A model generated the notes under the pieces. It saw only the letters and a program-made list of their open reading frames with translations. It did no database searches and had not been told where the DNA came from. The translations under genes and the position numbers were made by a program. From JAFEDN01 sp963795715 (GTDB lineage: Bacteria > Pseudomonadota > Gammaproteobacteria > Coxiellales > Coxiellaceae): a stretch of DNA of 64,000 bases. The stretch covers positions 1,385,231 through 1,449,230 of the forward strand of contig CAWCIY010000003.1 of the NCBI GenBank assembly GCA_963795715.1, given 5' to 3'. Positions 17,923 through 25,384 of the stretch are shown piece by piece (position 1 is the first letter of the stretch; the number at the start of each line of letters is the position of its first letter).

Positions 17923-18525
17923 ATGAAAAGATATTTTAATATCGTTAAATCACTTATAGTATGCAGCTTATTATTCCCAATGGAATTATTGGCAGATACG
18001 ACTGCTTATACCGTTGATCCTGCGCATAGCTATGTATTGTGGCACATCAGTCATTTTGGTTTTTCTAATCCCTCGGGAAAATGGTTTGTCAACGGCAATT
18101 TGAGCATTGACGAAAAAAATCCGCAGAATAGTCAAGTTCAGGTGACTATTAATCTAGCGGATATGGTGACGGGCAATCAAGAGTTGGATAAACATCTTAA
18201 AAGTGCTGAATTTTTTAATACCACTCAATTTCCAACTGCTAGCTTTAAAAGTGATAAAGTCGTTATGACTGGAAAAACAACTGCGAAAATATCAGGTATT
18301 TTAACCTTGCATGGCGTTTCCAAACCAATGACTCTAAACGCCATTCTAAATAAACAGGGCAAAAATCCTATCACCGATAAAGACAGCCTTGGTTTTACCG
18401 CCCATACGCAGTTAAATCGATCTGATTTTGGGATGAATACCTTGTTGCCGGGATTAAGCAACCAGGTATCAATTGAAATCGAATTAGAAGCTTTCAAAAC
18501 GAGTGAGAAAGGTTCACCTCAATGA
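17923..18525 (+). CDS. YceI-family periplasmic lipid-binding protein
   Basis: The product has 200 residues with a signal peptide (SLIVCSLLFPMELLA). The YceI lipocalin-like barrel shows YTVDPAHSYVLWHISHFGFS at the start and LTLHGVSKPMTL plus FTAHTQLNRSDFGM later. YceI proteins bind isoprenoid lipids such as ubiquinone. The ribosome site AAGGAGG is strong. The stop overlaps the cytochrome b561 start (ATGA), a pairing seen often and consistent with periplasmic redox chemistry around quinones. Confidence 0.92.
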   Translation: MKRYFNIVKSLIVCSLLFPMELLADTTAYTVDPAHSYVLWHISHFGFSNPSGKWFVNGNLSIDEKNPQNSQVQVTINLADMVTGNQELDKHLKSAEFFNTTQFPTASFKSDKVVMTGKTTAKISGILTLHGVSKPMTLNAILNKQGKNPITDKDSLGFTAHTQLNRSDFGMNTLLPGLSNQVSIEIELEAFKTSEKGSPQ

Positions 18526-19055
18526 AGATTAAAAATACAGCAAACCGATATGGCAGTGTGGCAATTATTTTTCATTGGCTGATGGCAGTGTTACTGATAC
18601 TGCTCGTTGCTATTGGGCTATATATGACGCGAATTCCGGTCAGCCTGGAAAAACTTAAACTTTATGGTTGGCATAAAGAGTGGGGGTTATTAGCGCTGAT
18701 GCTGGTGATGTTGCGTATTGTCTGGCGTATTGGCAACATCACTCCTTTATTAACGAATTTGCCGGTGTGGGAAAGATTAGCGGCGCATACTGTACACTGG
18801 TCTTTTTACGTGTTGATGTTTGCTTTACCGATAACGGGCTGGATGCTGACTTCCGCTGCGGGCTTAGTACCCTCATTTTTTGGATTATGGGTGTTGCCCG
18901 CTCTAGTCCAACCTAACCCGCATTTACAAAATCTATTCACGGAAATTCACAAGTGGTTATCGTACGCGCTAATTCTTATCTTTTGTGGGCATGTGGGTGC
19001 TGCGCTTAAGCATCACTTTATCAATAAAGATGATATCTTAAGAAGGATGTTATGA
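18522..19055 (+). CDS. Cytochrome b561
   Basis: The product has 177 residues with four transmembrane helices. Candidate haem-b ligands are the His in IIFHWLMAV, YGWHKEWG, AAHTVHW and EIHKWLSY/GHVGAALKHH, as in the CybB/YodB family that passes electrons between ubiquinol and periplasmic partners. It is translationally coupled to the upstream YceI gene. It may support the redox needs of bufferin maturation or periplasmic copper handling (inference). Confidence 0.92.
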   Translation: MKIKNTANRYGSVAIIFHWLMAVLLILLVAIGLYMTRIPVSLEKLKLYGWHKEWGLLALMLVMLRIVWRIGNITPLLTNLPVWERLAAHTVHWSFYVLMFALPITGWMLTSAAGLVPSFFGLWVLPALVQPNPHLQNLFTEIHKWLSYALILIFCGHVGAALKHHFINKDDILRRML

Positions 19056-19122
19056 AATTCAGCACATTAATCCGCATATTATATGTTTTATTATGAATTA
19101 TTAGCCTAAGATAATCAAATTT

Positions 19123-19150
19123 TTGTAAAAAAATTATTCCATACTAGAAT
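19123..19150 (+). promoter_or_regulatory. Putative promoter of the bufA2 operon
   Basis: TTGTAA (19123-19128), 16-bp spacer and TAGAAT (19145-19150), leaving a leader of about 58 nt before bufA2. No copper-responsive site was recognised by eye. Confidence 0.45.
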
Positions 19151-19214
19151 ATGTACATGTCATCTAAAAATTTTGGATAGATAAATAAACTAAAACTACT
19201 ATAGGAGAATTAAC

Positions 19215-19478
19215 ATGAAAACCAGAAAACACATCGTTGGAATCACCTTAGCAACCGCAGCCGCTTTAGCTTTTTCTGCCGCGCCTATTACTTCTTCATT
19301 GGCAAACAGCATGTCACATCAGGTGAAATGTGTGGGTGTTAACGCTTGCAAAGGTCAAGGCTCCTGTCGCACAAAAAAGAATGCCTGCAAAGGACAAAAC
19401 AGCTGTAAAGGCAAGGGCATAAAAATGATGAGTAGCAAAGAATCTTGCCAAAAAGCAGGTGGAACTGTTACTAAGTAA
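19215..19478 (+). CDS. bufA2: BufA2-type bufferin precursor
   Basis: The product has 87 residues. Signal peptide ending near SLANS, then a six-cysteine core with two CKG modules: KCVGVNACKGQGSC and NACKGQNSCKGKG, and a final ESCQKAGG. This matches the second bufferin precursor class. TAGGAG precedes the ATG. It is followed by a hairpin and an intact bufBC pair, so it is the best candidate for an actively modified product here. Confidence 0.87.
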   Translation: MKTRKHIVGITLATAAALAFSAAPITSSLANSMSHQVKCVGVNACKGQGSCRTKKNACKGQNSCKGKGIKMMSSKESCQKAGGTVTK

Positions 19479-19503
19479 TGAAGTAATCTTTCGTTGAGAT
19501 TCG

Positions 19504-19527
19504 AGCACGCCACTAACCGGGCGTGCT
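19504..19527 (+). terminator. Hairpin between bufA2 and bufB2
   Basis: An 8-bp perfect stem AGCACGCC/GGCGTGCT with an 8-nt loop and no long T-run. Its position after the small precursor gene suggests an attenuator or mRNA stabiliser giving more precursor than enzyme (inference). Confidence 0.45.
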
Positions 19528-19554
19528 TGCTCTCACATCCTGGCGGTATGAGCA

Positions 19555-20412
19555 ATGAACACCGATATTCAAAAACCTCCTTATTTTGGCTTTGGCTTAG
19601 GATTACGAACCGAGCATTATAATACCATCCTTGAAGAAAAACCCGCACTGGATTGGTTGGAAATTCTCACTGAAAATTATTTGGTCCCGGGCGGCAAACC
19701 GCTTTATTATCTCGATAAAATTCGTGAGCTTTATCCAATGATGATGCATGGTGTTTCGCTTTCCATTGGTAGTCTAGACCCATTAGATTGGGAGTATTTA
19801 CGAATGGTGAAAGGACTTTCGGAACGTATTGAAGCTAAGTGGATTTCTGATCATTTATGTTGGACAGGAATACAAGGAAAAAACAACCACGATTTATTAC
19901 CGTTACCTTACACAGAAGAAGCAATCAGCCATATTGTCAATCGTATCCGACAAGTTCAGGACTTTTTGGGTCAAAGAATTCTAATTGAGAATGTATCAAG
20001 TTATCTCACTTATCAGCAATCTGAAATGACTGAATGGGAATTTTTAACAGAAATCAGCCAGGAAAGTGATTGCCTTATCTTACTAGACGTTAATAATATC
20101 TATGTCAGTTCCGTTAATCATGAATTTAACCCGCTAGAATATATTGCGGGAATACCTATCGACAGAGTATTTCAAATTCATTTAGCAGGTCATGAGCAAG
20201 CGGAAAATTATATTGTGGATACTCATGACCATGACATTATCCCTGCCGTATGGGATTTATATGCGGCAACGCTGCGTCGTTTTGGCTTAATATCAACCAT
20301 GATCGAACGGGATGACAATATTCCTCCACTCTCCGCAATGCTGGAGGAATTAAATTACGCCCGCCAGATTGCCGCAAAATCAGTAGCCCAATCCATATGC
20401 TGCAAAACTTAA
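19555..20412 (+). CDS. bufB: BufB-type MNIO maturase (DUF692), intact
   Basis: The product has 285 residues, full length for the family. TIM-barrel metal motifs are all present: GLGLRTEHY, MMHGVSLSIGS, ISDHLCW, LPLPYTEE, LIENVSSYL, LLDVNNIYVSS, QIHLAGH, DTHDHDI and MIERDDN. MNIO enzymes use two or three iron ions to convert cysteines of precursor peptides into thio-oxazole/oxazolone or thioamide groups. It sits downstream of bufA2 and overlaps bufC by 16 bp. No strong ribosome site is seen before ATG 19555. Confidence 0.93.
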   Translation: MNTDIQKPPYFGFGLGLRTEHYNTILEEKPALDWLEILTENYLVPGGKPLYYLDKIRELYPMMMHGVSLSIGSLDPLDWEYLRMVKGLSERIEAKWISDHLCWTGIQGKNNHDLLPLPYTEEAISHIVNRIRQVQDFLGQRILIENVSSYLTYQQSEMTEWEFLTEISQESDCLILLDVNNIYVSSVNHEFNPLEYIAGIPIDRVFQIHLAGHEQAENYIVDTHDHDIIPAVWDLYAATLRRFGLISTMIERDDNIPPLSAMLEELNYARQIAAKSVAQSICCKT

Positions 20413-21179
20413 GTCAATTACAGAATTATTTTCAGGATTATTTACATCAGGGCAAAAATAACATTCAACAATACATCGTGGATACCCAAAAAGTATCCGC
20501 TGAGTCGCGATTGACTATCTATAGCGATGCTTATCGACTCCGTTTGCTCGAGGCGCTAACCGACACTTATCCGACGATGCTAAAATACCTTGGCGAGTCA
20601 TCCTTTACAGAACTAGCCACCGCTTACATCGACGCACATCCATCGACCTATAAATCTATTCGCTGGTTTGGTGACAGTCTGGCGAATTTTTTAAGTCAGG
20701 GCGCGCAATATCAACCACTACCTTTTTTAATTGAACTCGCGCAATTAGAATGGACGTTAACTTTAGTATTTGACGCGGCAGACAGCCCGATTTTTAATCT
20801 TCAAGATATGGCAAATATTCCGATGGAATCCTGGGAGAATATGGTACTAAAAACTCATCCTTCTGTTCATCTGTTAAATTTTTCCTGGAATGTGGTGGAA
20901 TATTGGCGCAGCATTGAAACTAAAACGGAATTGCCTGAACCAGTGCACAATTCGTTTCCTATTGCATGGGTATTATGGCGCAAAGAATTACAGAGTCAAT
21001 CTTGCGCCTTGACTCAGGATGAGGGATGGGTCATTAACGCCCTATTAAACAACCTCACCTTCGGAGAATGTTGCGAAGGTTTATGTCAATGGGTTGATCC
21101 AGAAGCAGCGCCGGTTCGTGCTGCCGCTCTTTTAAAGACATTGATATTAAATGAGTTAATTTCTGATATTCGTTTTTGA
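20397..21179 (+). CDS. bufC: BufC-type RiPP maturation partner (DUF2063)
   Basis: The product has 260 residues. N-terminal DUF2063 region: LSQLQNYFQDYL, SRLTIYSDAYRLRLLEAL, YPTMLKYLGE, IRWFGDSLANFL and ELAQLEWTLTLVFD. It overlaps the upstream bufB by 16 bp, the usual coupling of this enzyme pair. The C-terminal part (WVLWRKELQSQ ... LLNNLTFGECCEGL) is the variable precursor-binding half. It ends 34 bp before the convergent YceI gene. Confidence 0.88.
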   Translation: MLQNLSQLQNYFQDYLHQGKNNIQQYIVDTQKVSAESRLTIYSDAYRLRLLEALTDTYPTMLKYLGESSFTELATAYIDAHPSTYKSIRWFGDSLANFLSQGAQYQPLPFLIELAQLEWTLTLVFDAADSPIFNLQDMANIPMESWENMVLKTHPSVHLLNFSWNVVEYWRSIETKTELPEPVHNSFPIAWVLWRKELQSQSCALTQDEGWVINALLNNLTFGECCEGLCQWVDPEAAPVRAAALLKTLILNELISDIRF

Positions 21180-21213
21180 AATGATGTTGCTGAGTCAGCG
21201 CTGCTCCAATTTA

Positions 21214-21783
21214 TCACTTCACTGCAGAAATGGTAAAATCAATACGAACTTCATCTTTGATTGCTTTGGTGTCTGACCATTCACCCTGACCTACACCAAA
21301 TGCTGTGCGCTTAATTGTGGTGCTGCCCTTAAAAAGGGCTTTGCTATTGGTGTATTCTTCCTGCGTTAACGTCAATGTAACCGGCAAGGTTTTATCTCGA
21401 ATGGTTAATGTACCATCCGTTTGATAGGTCTTATCACCGGTCTTGGTAAACTTTGTGGAAGTAAAAATGGCTTGTGGATATTGCTTTACATTAAACCAAT
21501 CGGCGCCTTTAAGAGTATCTGACAATTGATTGTATGGATCTGAAATAGAAGCCATATCTACCACTACTTTGACATTACTATTATTTAATTGGGCCGGATC
21601 AAAATTAATAGTTGCCGCGAATTTCTTGAATTCACCGGATACCGGCGCGCCATTTTGAGTTGCTGTAAAGGTGAGGTTGCTTTCACCAGGTGCAATTTTC
21701 CACGCAGGTGCTGCTGCTAGTGAAAGTATGGGTAAAAACAAAGAAAAAAATGCAACGAATATCCATATTTTTGCCTTGCCCAT
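21214..21783 (-). CDS. YceI-family periplasmic protein (second copy)
   Basis: The product has 189 residues. Signal peptide (IWIFVAFFSLFLPILSLAAA), then WKIAPGESNLTFTATQNGAPVSG, DMASISDPYNQLSDTLKG, LTIRDKTLPVTLTL and IKRTAFGVGQGEW, the YceI barrel of the cytochrome-associated subgroup. It lies 12 bp downstream of the cupin gene in a two-gene operon with an AAGGAAGGG ribosome site. It is only distantly similar to the YceI at 17923. Confidence 0.9.
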   Translation of the reverse strand: MGKAKIWIFVAFFSLFLPILSLAAAPAWKIAPGESNLTFTATQNGAPVSGEFKKFAATINFDPAQLNNSNVKVVVDMASISDPYNQLSDTLKGADWFNVKQYPQAIFTSTKFTKTGDKTYQTDGTLTIRDKTLPVTLTLTQEEYTNSKALFKGSTTIKRTAFGVGQGEWSDTKAIKDEVRIDFTISAVK

Positions 21784-21795
21784 GATTCCCTTCCT

Positions 21796-22290
21796 TTATT
21801 GATTGCTTTTAAGTATAAGAGCCTTCCATTCATCTGGATTCACGAATGCGGTTGTTCTTGGGCCAATACCATCCACCTGAAAAATGGTTTCTCCTGTGGC
21901 CCAAACATAATGATGCTGCATAGCAGGGACAAGCTGATATCCGCCGGCCGACAAAGCAGTTGATTTTGATTTATCCACTTGATCACCCGAGCCTACATTT
22001 AATGTGCCTGACAAAACAGTCACTTGTTCATCTTTAGTATGCCAATGTGAAGGAATTACAAACCCATCAGGAAGCTTAAACCTCAGACTATAAGGCTCGG
22101 CTTTGGTTAAATCACCACGTAAGCTAACAATTTCAGCTCCTTTGGGGAATCCTGGAGCTGGATGAAATACAATATCGGACACATTCAACACAATAGGTTT
22201 AGAGTTAGTATCCGCCACAGATGTAACTGGTGTAATTACTAGTCCCGCCGATAATAAAAATATGGGGGCTATGGTTATTATTTTTCGCAT
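21796..22290 (-). CDS. Secreted cupin-domain protein
   Basis: The product has 164 residues with a signal peptide (APIFLLSAGLVITPVTSVA). A single cupin barrel shows PSHWHTKDEQVTVLSG (metal ligands H, H, E) and AMQHHYVWATGETIFQVDG (fourth ligand). Its ligand or reaction is unknown. AGGAGG precedes the ATG. It is divergent from the small secreted gene at 22579 and co-oriented with the YceI gene; proximity to the bufferin genes suggests periplasmic metal or redox stress. Confidence 0.82.
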   Translation of the reverse strand: MRKIITIAPIFLLSAGLVITPVTSVADTNSKPIVLNVSDIVFHPAPGFPKGAEIVSLRGDLTKAEPYSLRFKLPDGFVIPSHWHTKDEQVTVLSGTLNVGSGDQVDKSKSTALSAGGYQLVPAMQHHYVWATGETIFQVDGIGPRTTAFVNPDEWKALILKSNQ

Positions 22291-22578
22291 CTCAAATCCT
22301 CCTGATATTCGTGCATATCCATTTATTGCTATGTTATATTAGCTTAAAGTCAATCATTTAGCAAAAAAATGTAAGATAACACCAAGAGGAGTCCATAGAC
22401 ATGGAGTCAGCTGAAGAAAACAAAGCATTGGTTTTGGATGACTTTCTGTATTTCTTTTGGGGGTGTGATTTTTTCTGTGGTGCGCTAAATTATAATTATT
22501 GTTTATTTTTTACAGCGGTTGTATCATGATGTTCAAGGGATCAAATCTTATAATTTAATAAATGTTAGAGGTATTTCT

Positions 22579-23049
22579 ATGTTTAAAAAAGCAGGTTACT
22601 TTGTTTGTATTTTGGGATTATCTTTTTCGGCGGCTGTGTATGCGAATCCGGCAACAATCACATCAAATGATGGAACTTCCATATATGAATTCGTATTTTC
22701 AGGAGGAGCGAATTTTTCTAATGAATCGTCTTATCCTGTTACTCATGTTACCGCAGACAACGTCACAGCGATTACCTCCTTCCCCGATCAGATTAAATCT
22801 GGGCGTGATCTTGAAGCCATATACAAAATTACTACGGCTGAAGAAAATGCATCTATTTATACCTGGTTTGATCAAAATTCGACAACTGGTAATGGTGTTG
22901 AAGTAGGCATGGCTATAGATAGTACAGGAGCGCTACAAAGCACGCTATGTGAGTCTGATCCGAAAGCCCCTATATACTTAGTAAATTGTGATGTGACGGT
23001 ATCAAATGGAGTGGCAAACATGAATATATTTTTGACAGATAAAAAATAG
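22579..23049 (+). CDS. Secreted protein of unknown function
   Basis: The product has 156 residues from ATG 22579, preceded by AGAGGT. Signal peptide MFKKAGYFVCILGLSFSAAV with cleavage near YANPA. The mature part is Ser/Thr/Asn-rich with two cysteines (STLCESDP and VNCDV) and looks like a beta-rich periplasmic domain. No family recognised. TATAAT at 22491-22496 may be its -10 box. A 42-codon ORF with an AGGAG site (22401-22529) lies just upstream but is unsupported otherwise. Confidence 0.65.
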   Translation: MFKKAGYFVCILGLSFSAAVYANPATITSNDGTSIYEFVFSGGANFSNESSYPVTHVTADNVTAITSFPDQIKSGRDLEAIYKITTAEENASIYTWFDQNSTTGNGVEVGMAIDSTGALQSTLCESDPKAPIYLVNCDVTVSNGVANMNIFLTDKK

Positions 23050-23063
23050 AGATGCAGCTGCGG

Positions 23064-23092
23064 CCCTATCGAAATTACTTGTGTCGATAGGG
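23064..23092. terminator. Hairpin CCCTATCG/CGATAGGG
   Basis: An 8-bp stem with a 13-nt loop 15 bp after the stop of the secreted-protein gene and between convergent genes. It lacks a T-run, so factor-independent activity is uncertain. Confidence 0.4.
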
Positions 23093-23270
23093 TACGCGAG
23101 AAATTATCGGGCCAGACCAGGCCATTTTTTTTATTTCTATATCGTATCTGGCCTTAATCATATCTTCAATCAGACTGCGCACTAAAAAACCATTTAAATA
23201 TTAAATAGATTGAAAAATGAGACTCAATGCCACCCTAAGCTTGCGAGGGGAAAGCAATGGCAAACAGAGC

Positions 23271-25058
23271 CTAATATTTTTGATAAAATTCCTGTACAAA
23301 TACATTCTTCTCATTTTGGTTTAAAGAGGAGGATGAAAGAATCATTTTAGGGGGTCCATATTGAAAACGAAATTGATTTGATCGACTTGGGGTTAAAATA
23401 GGTTTATCTAAAGGTACCAATTGATAGGTTTTAAACAACTCTTTTACAGTTTGAATATCCTTCTCGTATTCATTCAATGTATAGTACGGCATCCGTATAA
23501 CTGCGGGCCAGCCTTCTGTTATTAGTAACTCGGAATTAAAGGAAGTATGTCTATTGATTTCCTGCGTGTTGTGTTTGTAGTGAGCGGGACCATCCACTTG
23601 AATGGCAGCGACTTCCCGCCAAGTTCCATTGTTATTTTTTTGAAATAAAGCCAGATCTATTCGGCAACCTGCCGTTGGATATTCTGGAGTGAGATGATAA
23701 GATGGATCGTTAGAAAATAAATCTTTAATTATCTGAGTAACATAAGTCTGAAGCCGGGATGGTTTTTTTATCGTGCTTTTTTTTGCAAACAGTTGATGAC
23801 ATGTTTTCATATAAGAAGGATCCAATTTAATTTCTAAACCTTTTGATTTTGAATAAAGGTAAAACTGATAAATTTGGGATAAATTTTCGACGGAACAGTG
23901 GCTTAAATTAAGTATTCTAAGATGCTGATCTAACTTTAAGAAAAGTTCGAGATTAATAATCCCTATTTTCGCCATAGAATGCGCTAGAGTAGATATTCCT
24001 TGAGGTTTAAACTCTTGCAAATCAGGCATCTGATTGACGTGATGAGTTAATTTTTTCATCAAAGTGATGCAGGTCTTATCTTCAGGAATGATTTTAGTCA
24101 TTGCATTAGCTAAAAGAGATAAGCCTTGAGGTTTAAAGTTCTGCAGATCCGGCATCTGGTTGACGTGATGGGTGATTTTTTTCATCAAAATGATGCTGGC
24201 TTTATCTTTAGGAACGATTTTAGCTGTTGCATTAGCCAGAAGAGACAAGTGTTGAGATTCAAACTTTTTCAGATCCGGCATCTGATTGACGTGATGGGTG
24301 ATTGTTTTCATCAAAATGATGCTGGCTTCATCTTCGGGAACGATTTTAGCCGTTGCATTAGCTAGAAGAGATAACTCTTGAGGTTTAAAGTTCTGCAGAT
24401 GCGGCATCCGATTGAGGTGATGGATGATTTTTTTCATCAATGTAATGCTGATCTCATCTTCAGGAACGATTTTAGCCATTGCATTAGCCAGAAGAGATAA
24501 TTCTTGAGGTTTAAAGTTTTGCAGATGAGGCATCTGATTGACGTGAAGAATAAATTTTTTCATTAACGTGATGCTAGCCTTATCTTTAGGAATGATTTTA
24601 GCCATTGCATTAGCTAGATTAGATAATTCCCAAGGCCTATACTCTTTCAAAGAACTTAGATTTATTTTCACAGCCATGTCAACCATTAATTGTGATCCTT
24701 GTGGAGAAAGGGGAAAATGTGAAATGGCATTAGAAATAGAGGAGAATCCTATGGCTCCCAGGTTCTCAAACACGCCATAGATATGATCAATAAGCCATGA
24801 GAAACTTTTCCCCTTTAAATGTTCGGACATTAATTTGATTTCTTGTTGGCATTTTTTTCTTGAGCTTGATGAACGCAAACCTTTATGCGCCTCTTTCCAT
24901 AAGAAAGCCCATTGGTAAATAATGGCCGAAAGATGAATATGATTAAGGGAGCCGCTATATTCGGAATATAAAATATCACAAAGTTCGGAAAAATTATCGC
25001 ATTTTTTAATATATTTTGTTATTTCTTTTGAAGAATAAATCCACTTATCATCATTCAT
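23271..25058 (-). CDS. RAP-domain protein with 42-residue helical repeats
   Basis: The product has 595 residues from ATG 25058, chosen because GAGG sits 7 nt upstream (the ATG at 25064 abuts it). Residues about 135-390 hold six tandem repeats of 42 residues with pattern LQNFKPQELSLLANAMAKI, an octotricopeptide/FASTK-like helical repeat. The C-terminus is a RAP domain: CRIDLALFQ, EVAAIQVDGPAHYKHN and WPAVIRMPYYTLNEYE, with the restriction-endonuclease-like Asp and Gln residues. RAP proteins bind and process RNA in chloroplasts, mitochondria and apicomplexans. In intracellular bacteria they are candidate effectors; secretion is inference. A 3'-end relic of a paralogue lies upstream at 25179. 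Confidence 0.8.
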   Translation of the reverse strand: MNDDKWIYSSKEITKYIKKCDNFSELCDILYSEYSGSLNHIHLSAIIYQWAFLWKEAHKGLRSSSSRKKCQQEIKLMSEHLKGKSFSWLIDHIYGVFENLGAIGFSSISNAISHFPLSPQGSQLMVDMAVKINLSSLKEYRPWELSNLANAMAKIIPKDKASITLMKKFILHVNQMPHLQNFKPQELSLLANAMAKIVPEDEISITLMKKIIHHLNRMPHLQNFKPQELSLLANATAKIVPEDEASIILMKTITHHVNQMPDLKKFESQHLSLLANATAKIVPKDKASIILMKKITHHVNQMPDLQNFKPQGLSLLANAMTKIIPEDKTCITLMKKLTHHVNQMPDLQEFKPQGISTLAHSMAKIGIINLELFLKLDQHLRILNLSHCSVENLSQIYQFYLYSKSKGLEIKLDPSYMKTCHQLFAKKSTIKKPSRLQTYVTQIIKDLFSNDPSYHLTPEYPTAGCRIDLALFQKNNNGTWREVAAIQVDGPAHYKHNTQEINRHTSFNSELLITEGWPAVIRMPYYTLNEYEKDIQTVKELFKTYQLVPLDKPILTPSRSNQFRFQYGPPKMILSSSSLNQNEKNVFVQEFYQKY

Positions 25059-25178
25059 CTGCATTCCTCTATTATCTATCTCTTTTAAAGACGCCGCTTG
25101 TAAGCTTTTATCTAATGAATTTTTTCATGGTATTCCCAAAAACTTTTTTAGTTGAGTTTTACCTAGCAAAAAGGTTAC

Positions 25179-25334
25179 TCAACTGATCCAAAAAAAGCAA
25201 TGGCAAACAGAGCCTAATATTTTTGAAAATTCCTGTACAAACCAACCCGACATCAAATCTTGCAAACGTTGATTAATCGTATCGACACAATCTTTACAAA
25301 AAGCAAATCGCGTCCAACTCAAGAAAGCATCCAT
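25179..25334 (-). pseudogene. Relic of a RAP-protein paralogue
   Basis: ATG 25334 with AGGAG reads MDAFLSWTRFAFCKDCVDTI ... LMSGW and then runs into the last codons of a RAP gene (FVQEF-KILG). About 45 bp (25195-25240) repeats the 3' end and downstream flank of the RAP gene (23252-23300) with small gaps. A former gene collapsed by deletion is the simplest reading. Nothing else is seen in 25065-25384. Confidence 0.5.
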
Positions 25335-25384
25335 GCTGATTCTCCTAAATGAAAAAACCAATTGATGTCAACTTAGGGCATAAT

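Noticed and set aside
22401..22529. Small 42-codon gene with an AGGAG site
   Set aside because: No conservation or family support; composition looks like random AT-rich translation. Kept only as a remark in the neighbouring entry.
23271..25058. RAP repeats considered as another DNA-reading (TALE-like) array
   Set aside because: The period is 42 residues, there is no G-G pair after a variable di-residue, and a RAP domain follows; the octotricopeptide/FASTK type fits better.
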